A stretch of 64,000 nt of DNA, taken from the NCBI GenBank assembly GCA_028871345.1, contig JAGWNK010000002.1:1-64000 (forward strand), read 5' to 3'. The notes below the pieces were generated by a model that was not told the origin of the DNA, ran no database searches, and worked only from the letters and a program-made list of their open reading frames with translations. Shown here in pieces: positions 58,090 through 64,000 of the stretch; the stretch's first letter is position 1; the number at the start of each line of letters is the position of its first letter. This DNA comes from Alphaproteobacteria bacterium. Its GTDB lineage: Bacteria; Pseudomonadota; Alphaproteobacteria; Micropepsales; Micropepsaceae. The position numbers and the translations under genes are program-made.

Positions 58090-58917
58090 CTACGCCTGCG
58101 CTCCTGCCAGCCAGCAGGCAGCAGGGGGCGTGATCCCGGCCGGCGAGGCATAGGCCGCCAGAACCGGCGCGATGCGGGCGCGGATGGCACGCCGCCTATC
58201 GTCATCGAGTTCGCGCGCGGCGCGCGCCAAGGGGCCGATCTGCAGCGCCTCATACGCGGCTGCCTCGGCGGTCGGGCCCATCACCGTGGTGGTCTCCAGC
58301 CGCTCGATGACGATGTCGGCGTAGCCGGCCTGTTTCAGGATGTTCTGCAGACGGGCGTGGTCGGCCAAGGCGAAGGGCCCCGGCGCGTCGGGATCAACCG
58401 GCGGCTGGGCCGGCAACAGGTCCTTGGCGGCCGCCCAGGTTTCGCGCGCCCAGCTGTTCTCCTCGAAGGCGCACCAGCAGGCGAAGGCGATGCGTCCGGC
58501 GGGTTTCAGCGCCCGGCGCAGATTGCGGAAGCCGGCCACGGGTTCGGCGAAAAACATCACACCGAAGCGCGAATAGATAAGGTCGAATTCCGGCTTGAAG
58601 TCGTGCTTGGCGACATCCGACTGGACGAACGACACCTGTATTCCCGCCGCGGCAGCCCGGGTCCGGGCGGCTTCGATCATCGGCGCGGAAATGTCCATGC
58701 CGGTGGCCGTGCCCGGCGCCACCGCCTCGGCCAGAGCCAGCGTCGAGGTGCCCGCGCCGCAGCCCGCATCGAGCACCTTCATGCCCGACATCGGAGCGGC
58801 GAACACCATCAGCGCCTCGCTGATGTTGCGCAGGGCGTTGTCGATGTCGTCCTGGCGCCCGGCCCAGCGCTCGCCGACGGGACCGTTCCAGAATTCGTGC
58901 TGCGCGGAATTGTCCAT
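58090..58917 (-). CDS. Class I SAM-dependent methyltransferase
   Basis: A 275-residue methyltransferase. SAM motif I is MKVLDAGCGAGTSTLALAEA (about 46-65), followed by TGMDISAPMIEAAR and FDLIYSRFGVMFF. The substrate is unknown; the fold resembles UbiE/small-molecule methyltransferases. It overlaps argG's stop (TGATG) and is translated with it; no functional link to arginine synthesis is obvious. Confidence 0.88.
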   Translation of the reverse strand: MDNSAQHEFWNGPVGERWAGRQDDIDNALRNISEALMVFAAPMSGMKVLDAGCGAGTSTLALAEAVAPGTATGMDISAPMIEAARTRAAAAGIQVSFVQSDVAKHDFKPEFDLIYSRFGVMFFAEPVAGFRNLRRALKPAGRIAFACWCAFEENSWARETWAAAKDLLPAQPPVDPDAPGPFALADHARLQNILKQAGYADIVIERLETTTVMGPTAEAAAYEALQIGPLARAARELDDDRRRAIRARIAPVLAAYASPAGITPPAACWLAGAQA

Positions 58918-60149
58918 CAGCGCCCTGTCTTCTTCCTGCGCATCGCCAGGGTGCGCAGCCTGAGCGCATTCAGCTTGATGAAGCCCTGCGCGTCCTTCTG
59001 GTCATAGGCGCCCTGGTCGTCCTCAAAGGTCACGAGGTCCTGCGAATAGAGCGAATAGGGCGAGGCGCGGCCGATGACGATGACATTGCCCTTGTAGAGC
59101 TTGAGACGGACCGTGCCAGTGACAAAATCCTGCGATTTGTCGATGGCCGCCTGCAGCATCTCGCGCTCGGGCGCGAACCAGAAGCCGTAATAGACGAGTT
59201 CCGCATAGCGCGGCATCAGCTCGTCCTTGAGATGGGCCGCGCCCCTGTCGAGCGTGATCGACTCCATGGCTCGGTGGGCGGCCAGCAGGATCGTGCCGCC
59301 CGGCGTCTCGTAGACGCCGCGGGATTTCATGCCGACGAAGCGGTTCTCCACCAGGTCGACACGGCCGATGCCGTTGGCCTTGCCGAGCTCGTTAAGCCGC
59401 GCGAGAAGCGAGGCGGGCGACAGCCGGGCGCCGTCGATCGACACCGCATCGCCCTTTTCGAAACCGATCTCGATCTCGGACGGCTTGTCGGGGGCGGCTT
59501 CCGGCGACAGCGTGCGCTGATAGACGATGGCGTCCGGTTCCGCGGCGGGATCCTCGAGCACCTTGCCCTCGGACGAGGAATGCAGAAGGTTGGCGTCGAC
59601 GGAGAACGGCGCCTCGCCGCGCTTGTCCTTGGCGATGGGAATCTGGTGCGCCTCGGCGAACTCGATCAGCTTGGTGCGGCTGGTCAGGTCCCATTCGCGC
59701 CAGGGCGCGATGATCTTGATGTCGGGATTGAGCGCGTAATAGGTGAGCTCGAAGCGCACCTGGTCATTGCCCTTGCCGGTCGCACCGTGACACACCGCAT
59801 CGGCGCCGACCTTGGCGGCGATCTCAATCTGCTTCTTGGCGATCAGGGGGCGCGCGATCGATGTGCCCAGCAGGTAGACGCCCTCGTACAGCGCGTTGGC
59901 GCGGAACATCGGAAAGACGTAGTCGCGCACGAACTCTTCGCGCAGATCCTCGATGAAGATGTTGTGCGGCCTGATGCCGAGCATTTCCGCCTTGGCGCGC
60001 GCCGGCGCCAGTTCCTCACCCTGCCCCAGGTCGGCGGTGAAGGTGACGACCTCGGCCCCGTAAGCCGTCTGCAGCCATTTGAGGATCACTGACGTATCCA
60101 GCCCGCCGGAATAGGCGAGAACGACCTTCTTAACGCTCTTCGTAGCCAC
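58917..60149 (-). CDS. argG: Argininosuccinate synthase
   Basis: A 410-residue ATP-dependent ligase joining citrulline and aspartate. The P-loop-like [15 protein letters not shown] (about 12-26) is followed by DLGQGEEL, the [15 protein letters not shown] citrulline/ATP region, and [20 protein letters not shown]. Length is typical for the bacterial form. Upstream is a divergent lipoprotein gene. Confidence 0.96.
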   Translation of the reverse strand: MATKSVKKVVLAYSGGLDTSVILKWLQTAYGAEVVTFTADLGQGEELAPARAKAEMLGIRPHNIFIEDLREEFVRDYVFPMFRANALYEGVYLLGTSIARPLIAKKQIEIAAKVGADAVCHGATGKGNDQVRFELTYYALNPDIKIIAPWREWDLTSRTKLIEFAEAHQIPIAKDKRGEAPFSVDANLLHSSSEGKVLEDPAAEPDAIVYQRTLSPEAAPDKPSEIEIGFEKGDAVSIDGARLSPASLLARLNELGKANGIGRVDLVENRFVGMKSRGVYETPGGTILLAAHRAMESITLDRGAAHLKDELMPRYAELVYYGFWFAPEREMLQAAIDKSQDFVTGTVRLKLYKGNVIVIGRASPYSLYSQDLVTFEDDQGAYDQKDAQGFIKLNALRLRTLAMRRKKTGR

Positions 60150-60285
60150 GGTTTCATGCCCTTGAGGAAAGGCGGCGACTATACGAATCGCGGCCCGAAA
60201 AGCCAGCGCCGGCTTTCGCAGGGCGAAGTCCCGCTGCAGTCCCGTTGCCGGGCGCTGTGCTATAGTCGCCCGGGGAGCGGAATCG

Positions 60286-60867
60286 ATGCGGCACAGAACT
60301 GTCCTTGCCGTCCTTGCTGTCCTTGGCGCACTGGCCGGCTGCGCGCAGCCCGTCAGCTATTTCCAGGCGTCCGCCACGGGCGACGGCACGCAATGCGAGG
60401 CGGAGAACGGCAGCCTGCGCTTCATCGCCACAAGTGCCGACGGCCGGCGCCATGTCTCGGTCCGGATCGCCGCGCTGCCCGGCGTCCCGCCGACCCTTCT
60501 CGTGATCGTGGACAAGAACTTCAAGACGGTCGCCGACAAGGCGACAGATGCGGCGCTGAACGCCTGGTGGAGCGACCGCAGCAGGCCGCTCGCCTTTTCG
60601 TCGGACAAGATCGAGGTGACCTGGGACGACGGCGCTCTGTCGCAGAAGATCAAGGGCGTGATGCCGGCCGACAAGGCCTTCGCCGCGGCGCAATCGTCGA
60701 ACCTCAACGACTATGTGTTCACGACCGAATTCCCGCTGACGGGGTTTGACGAAGATTCCTTGGACGTCAGGTTGCCCGCGGTGACGCTCGACGGCATCAC
60801 CGTGGCGCCGCCGCCGGTGCATTTCACGCGCAGCGACCGGACGATTATGACGCCGTCGGACTGCTGA
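60286..60867 (+). CDS. Predicted lipoprotein of unknown function
   Basis: A 193-residue protein with lipobox LAGC and lipidated Cys at residue 19. The mature domain has one Cys pair candidate (Cys37 with the C-terminal SDC) and mixed alpha/beta character ([30 protein letters not shown]). No family recognised. It is divergent from argG; the Rrf2 gene follows 46 bp downstream. Confidence 0.78.
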   Translation: MRHRTVLAVLAVLGALAGCAQPVSYFQASATGDGTQCEAENGSLRFIATSADGRRHVSVRIAALPGVPPTLLVIVDKNFKTVADKATDAALNAWWSDRSRPLAFSSDKIEVTWDDGALSQKIKGVMPADKAFAAAQSSNLNDYVFTTEFPLTGFDEDSLDVRLPAVTLDGITVAPPPVHFTRSDRTIMTPSDC

Positions 60868-60913
60868 GTTTCCCCTTGCAACCGGCCGAACAGCCACTAT
60901 TCCTATTGCGGTC

Positions 60914-61345
60914 ATGACCAGCCTCAAATTCGCCACCGCCGTCCATGTGATGCTGCTGCTGGCGCACGAGCGCGCGGATTCGCCCGCCCGGGCCGCGGCC
61001 TCGAGCCACCTGGCGCAGAGCATCGGCGCCAATGCCGTGGTGGTGCGCCGCGTGCTGTCGTCGCTGGCGGCGGCCAAGCTGATCATGACGAAGGCGGGAG
61101 CCAGCGGCGGCGCCTGGCTGGCGCGTAAGCCGGCGAAGATCCGCATGAACGAGATCTACGAGGCGGTCGAGGAACCCTCCGGGCCTGGGTTCCGTCCAAA
61201 AGGGAACTCCGCCTGCCCGGTCGGGCGCGCCGCGCCTGGCGTGATCTGCGGCCTGATCGGTGCCATGCGAGCGGCCTCGCAGGTGGTGCTGGCACGCCAA
61301 ACCTTGGCCGACCTGCTGAAAAAGCTGGAAGCCGCGGCCCGCTGA
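60914..61345 (+). CDS. Rrf2 family transcriptional regulator
   Basis: A 143-residue Rrf2 protein. The winged helix is at about 1-75 with LAQSIGANAVVVRRVLSSLA as recognition part and the wing KAGASGGAWLARK. Two Cys (SACPVGRAAPGVICG, about 100-112) could bind a cluster or sense thiols, fewer than the three of IscR. No neighbour gives away its target. It is a different Rrf2 from the one beside cysK, which has a single Cys. Confidence 0.88.
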   Translation: MTSLKFATAVHVMLLLAHERADSPARAAASSHLAQSIGANAVVVRRVLSSLAAAKLIMTKAGASGGAWLARKPAKIRMNEIYEAVEEPSGPGFRPKGNSACPVGRAAPGVICGLIGAMRAASQVVLARQTLADLLKKLEAAAR

Positions 61346-61493
61346 CGGTGGTTTCGCCGCGCCCCCCTTGAAAAAAGGTCGCGCGATCCCCAATTCAAGA
61401 ATGTCGGTTCCGCGCCTCGCTGGCCTGACGGACCCCACGGAACCCCACAGATTTGCCCCCTTCGGGACGGCGCTCCCCCCTCCAGCCGTCCCG

Positions 61494-61541
61494 AAAAACC
61501 TCGCTCCGGCGTCTCAAGCCCCCCAGCCCAATCGCCGGAGC
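61494..61541 (-). terminator. Intrinsic terminator of the TPR-protein gene
   Basis: GCTCCGGCG (61503-61511) pairs with CGCCGGAGC (61533-61541). On the minus strand the stem is followed by a short spacer and five T residues (61494-61498). It lies just past the stop of the TPR gene. An adjacent second stem (GGGACGGC / GCCGTCCC, about 61466-61493) adds to the structure. Confidence 0.65.
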
Positions 61542-61551
61542 GGGGACCTTG

Positions 61552-62430
61552 TCAGGGACTGCTCTTGGCCTGCTCCGCCTGCGTGTCGGCGATCTGCTGC
61601 CGGATGATCTGCTGGCCCTTCGGATTGTCGACCAGACTGAGTGCCTTGTTCAGATCGGCGAGCGCGTCCTCCCACTGGTGCAGGAGCCGGTAGGCGTAGG
61701 CACGGTTGAGATAGATGATCGCCATTTTCGGCTCGATCTTGGCCGCCTTGTCCAGATCGGCGAGCGCATCCGCGGGCTTGCCCTGCTCGATGTAGATGGT
61801 GGCGCGGTCGTTCAGCGCCATCGCGAAGTCGGGCTTGAGCCGCAGCGCCTCGTTGTAATCGGCGAGCGCCTTGATCCCCTCCTTCTTGGCCTGGAAGCAT
61901 TCGCCGCGGTTGGTATAGGCCTCGACGAAATCCGGCTTGAGGCGGATCGCCTCGTCATAGGCGGCGATCGCGCTGTCGTAGTCCTCCCGCGCGTAATAGG
62001 AGTCGCCGAGCGCGCCGTAATAGCCGGCTTCCTGCGGGTCGTTGGCCACCGCGATCTTGAAATCAGCGATTGCCTCGATCTGGCGGTCGAGCATCTGGTA
62101 GGCGAGCCCGCGGAAGAAATGGATCACGGCGTAGCCGCGCTTCTCCTCCGGCGTCTCGGAGGCGCTGTTCTGCACGGCAAAGTCGAGATCGTCGAGCGCC
62201 TGTTGCGGCTTGCCCGTCATCAGATAAGCGATGCCGCGGGCGTAATGCAGGCGCAGCACGTCGTCATCGGGCAGGCCCGGCTGGTTCAGCGCCTGGTCCG
62301 CCAAGGCGATGGCTTTCACGTAGTCCTCGGCCTGCATGGCGTGCTGGACCGGGTCGGTTGCCGAGTCCGCCCAAGCCGGCGCCGCCGCCAACAAAACGCA
62401 GGCGACGAATCCCCACAGGATCGCGCGCAT
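61552..62430 (-). CDS. Exported TPR-repeat protein
   Basis: A 292-residue protein with a signal peptide (about 1-22) and about five to six tetratricopeptide repeats, for example RLHYARGIAYLMTGKPQQAL, GALGDSYYAREDYDSAIAAY, AYTNRGECFQAKKEG and YLNRAYAYRLLHQWEDAL. TPR proteins act as scaffolds; the partner is unknown. It is likely periplasmic or outer-membrane associated. Confidence 0.88.
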   Translation of the reverse strand: MRAILWGFVACVLLAAAPAWADSATDPVQHAMQAEDYVKAIALADQALNQPGLPDDDVLRLHYARGIAYLMTGKPQQALDDLDFAVQNSASETPEEKRGYAVIHFFRGLAYQMLDRQIEAIADFKIAVANDPQEAGYYGALGDSYYAREDYDSAIAAYDEAIRLKPDFVEAYTNRGECFQAKKEGIKALADYNEALRLKPDFAMALNDRATIYIEQGKPADALADLDKAAKIEPKMAIIYLNRAYAYRLLHQWEDALADLNKALSLVDNPKGQQIIRQQIADTQAEQAKSSP

Positions 62431-62502
62431 GATGTCCCCCCATTCCCCCGACCAGAATAGCGGCCGGAGGGCCGGTTGGGTATGGCCAGAGCGCTGCTGC
62501 GG

Positions 62503-63018
62503 CTATTTCTTGGCGTAGTGGTCCGAGCCGGAAAAGTGCAGCGAAACATAGGGTTCGTCGCCGAGAACCCAGCTGTCATGGGGCTCGGGCGAAATGTAGA
62601 ACATCGCCCCCGCCCTCAATTCATACACCCGCCCGTCCGCGAAAGCGGCGGTTGCGGCCCCGCTCAGCACATAGCCCAGATGCTCGACGGTGCAGTAGGT
62701 CCGGCCGAGCTTGGCGCCGACATGCGTCGACCATTTCCAGCCGGGCTCATAGGTGGCGCGCCCCAAGGTGCGCCCGCCGATGCGGATGATCTCGAACTTG
62801 CCCTTGTCGAACACGCGCACTTCGTCGGGTTCCTCGAACCGGCGCAGCACCGCATCGGGAACCGGCGGCGGCGCCCCGATGAGCCCCAGTCCAGCGGCAA
62901 CCTCATCGGCTTCCGCGATGCCGACCATCAGGGCGTTCTCGATCTTCTCGAGCGCGGATTCCTTGTGCTTCGCGGCATCGGAGGGAACTTGCGGCTTGTC
63001 CGACTTCGAGGGGCTCAT
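62503..63018 (-). CDS. Cupin-domain protein
   Basis: A 171-residue protein whose C-terminal half is a cupin barrel: YEPGWKWSTHVG, TVEHLGYVLSGAATAAFADG with the first metal-ligand motif, and GAMFYISPEPHDSWVLGDE for the second. The N-terminal part is helical and charged. The enzymatic or binding role is unknown. ATG at 63018 has GGAG six bases before it; an in-frame ATG twelve bases upstream lacks this. Confidence 0.82.
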   Translation of the reverse strand: MSPSKSDKPQVPSDAAKHKESALEKIENALMVGIAEADEVAAGLGLIGAPPPVPDAVLRRFEEPDEVRVFDKGKFEIIRIGGRTLGRATYEPGWKWSTHVGAKLGRTYCTVEHLGYVLSGAATAAFADGRVYELRAGAMFYISPEPHDSWVLGDEPYVSLHFSGSDHYAKK

Positions 63019-63062
63019 CGCGTTCTCCATCGCACCGTCTGAGGATCGCGATCATACCCCGT

Positions 63063-63261
63063 TTGGACAAGCGCGGTGAAGCCCTAGATCGGGCGTGGCG
63101 CCGGGCCGTTCCGTCCGCGACATCGCGCGGCGCGAGAAGCGCGAGCCGTGCACGGCGACGTCACGGCGCTGTTGAAGGCGGGCATCCTGCGCAAGACAGA
63201 GGACGGCATCGCTTTCCCCTTCGACACCATCCGCGAGGATGAGATGCTGAGGGTGGCGTGA
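63063..63261 (+). pseudogene. Decayed C-terminus of an HTH-type regulator gene
   Basis: The last part of the frame reads VHGDVTALLKAGILRKTEDG, then FPFDTIREDEMLRVA and stops at 63259-63261. This resembles the C-terminus of small predicted transcriptional regulators of the COG4190 type, which end VHxDVxALLxxGILxxTEDG and FPFDxIxxDxxL. Upstream similarity (GEALDRAWRRAV) lies in a different frame, so at least one and probably two frameshifts have occurred. No start is left. Confidence 0.5.
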
Positions 63262-63572
63262 ACCCCTCCATACAAAGTATCCGTTGCCGTTCTGCCCCAT
63301 CGGGGGCGCGGTGCTTTGCGATCTGTCGCAGCCCCATCGCGGGTTAGCGTGGTAACGCGCGTCACGTCGGCAGGATAGATGAGAAGGTGAAGCCACAGGA
63401 ACAACTTGCTGAAGGCGTACCAATACGCGCCCATCGCCGCGAAGCCGATGGGCAGAAAAATCAAATCCCAGATCGTCTTCGAAGCTCTCTGGCGTTCGCG
63501 AGCGCGCCCCCAGTAACCCGGATTAAGTAGCTCTTTCCCGAGGTTCTTCAGTGTCGGCTCTTCGTCCGACAT
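63084..63572 (-). CDS. Short membrane protein with anomalous C-terminal extension
   Basis: ATG at 63572 has GGAG six bases before it and opens MSDEEPTLKNLGKELLNPGY, followed by one membrane segment (WDLIFLPIGFAAMGAYWYAF, about 34-53) and YPADVTRVTTL (about 65-75). After about residue 76 the sequence loses character and is the antisense of the decayed regulator on the other strand. The true protein probably ends near 63340; the rest looks like read-through into a broken region. Function unknown. Confidence 0.5.
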   Translation of the reverse strand: MSDEEPTLKNLGKELLNPGYWGRARERQRASKTIWDLIFLPIGFAAMGAYWYAFSKLFLWLHLLIYPADVTRVTTLTRDGAATDRKAPRPRWGRTATDTLYGGVHATLSISSSRMVSKGKAMPSSVLRRMPAFNSAVTSPCTARASRAARCRGRNGPAPRPI

Positions 63573-63757
63573 CTTGTTCTCCCGCGCGCTGTGCCGGCTG
63601 GAGCTTAGCACCTTCGGCGCTCAATGAAGGCGACTATGGGCGCCTTTCAACCCAACGGGCTACCTTCGAATTTGGACTGATTCCAGACGTACGCAACACA
63701 CAGCCGGCCTTCCGCAATTGTATTGGACGATCGCTCCGCCTGCTGCATCATGGCGGC

Positions 63758-64000
63758 ATGGCGCGCGGTTCAAAATATCGGTCCAACAAAGGCCGGGTGC
63801 AACAGGTGCTAAAATCCAAGGTCGCACGCGAGGTGGCGAAGGTCGCCAAGCATCGCGCGCCAGCCGGATACCTTTGGCTCGTCCGGCATATGGAACGGCA
63901 GAACGGACGTTGCGCCTATTGCGGCATTCTCATGTTTCCGCCGCGGGATCACCCGACGTCCGACCGCCGGGCCACGCTCGACCACATCGTGCCCCTGATG
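63758..64000 (+). CDS. HNH endonuclease, N-terminal part (cut by window edge)
   Basis: The frame from ATG 63758 runs off the window at 81 codons. It shows a basic N-terminus (MARGSKYRSNKGRVQQVLKS) followed by the HNH core: CAYCG (about 53-57) and ATLDHIVPLM with the DH of the metal site. The remaining zinc Cys pair and final His would lie beyond the edge. Family members include restriction, intron and phage nucleases. Confidence 0.75.
   Translation, partial: MARGSKYRSNKGRVQQVLKSKVAREVAKVAKHRAPAGYLWLVRHMERQNGRCAYCGILMFPPRDHPTSDRRATLDHIVPLM

Noticed and set aside
61369-61493. A plus-strand terminator after the second Rrf2 gene
   Set aside because: The stem lacks a T tract on the plus strand; the tract fits the minus-strand TPR gene instead.

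Overview
The window is a stretch of alphaproteobacterial chromosome, high in G+C and densely coded. The lineage call rests on a SciP-type CtrA inhibitor (728-1030), on GatCAB, on the order pyrB / non-catalytic dihydroorotase / plsY / dprA / topA / rnr / rpmG, and on the order ubiB-ubiE / mutM / enoyl-CoA hydratase / rpsT / dnaA. The presence of CtrA-SciP points to a Caulobacterales- or Rhizobiales-like bacterium. I cannot name the genus. I saw no tRNA, rRNA, CRISPR array or phage.

Layout. 1-1030: tail of an IS5-family transposase, a DUF3574 exported protein and sciP with a CtrA-like site. 1160-6500: slipin, folK, a NYN/LabA protein, two lipoproteins around an M48 metalloprotease with TPR tail, and a family-5 uracil-DNA glycosylase. 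6498-11660: an AhpD-like protein with a dyad operator, a sulfite-oxidase-like enzyme, smpB, dapA, a soluble lytic transglycosylase and a short Sel1 protein. 11967-16012: a 26-residue lysine-rich protein, then gatC, a GNAT acetyltransferase, gatA and gatB on the minus strand. 16256-28184: ruvX, an MFS transporter, pyrB, the dihydroorotase-like protein, plsY, dprA, topA, rnr, a DUF2007 protein and rpmG. 28269-32904: a hydrolase facing a lipid-looking set (diacylglycerol kinase family, alkyl-DHAP-synthase-like flavoenzyme, NodB-type deacetylase). 33042-39300: coaBC, dut, an Rrf2 regulator, cysK, a glycerophosphodiesterase, a MATE exporter and a small exported protein. 39297-47773: ubiB, ubiE, mutM, SRPBCC/ArsR, arfB, enoyl-CoA hydratase, rpsT, rhodanese, dnaA. 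47979-51450: an accessory block with an IS1182-family element, an unknown membrane protein and a remnant of a PEP-CTERM protein. 51707-57326: dnaN, recF, a LysE exporter, gyrB. 57532-64000: PAS protein, methyltransferase, argG, lipoprotein, Rrf2 regulator, TPR protein, cupin, a decayed regulator gene, a short membrane protein and the start of an HNH endonuclease gene.

Most of the window is core housekeeping: replication initiation and topology (dnaA, dnaN, recF, gyrB, topA), repair (mutM, UDG, ruvX, dprA), pyrimidine and cofactor synthesis (pyrB, dut, coaBC, folK, ubiB/E), translation quality control (smpB, arfB, rnr, gatCAB) and envelope upkeep (slt, plsY, M48). I did not find a clear new multi-gene defence or mobile system. 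The points most worth following are: the dihydroorotase homologue lacking metal-binding and catalytic residues beside pyrB; the alkyl-DHAP-synthase-like / DAG-kinase / deacetylase set; the start-stop mini-ORF before coaBC; the structured leader before dnaA; the dyad operator before the AhpD-like gene; and several very small ORFs.
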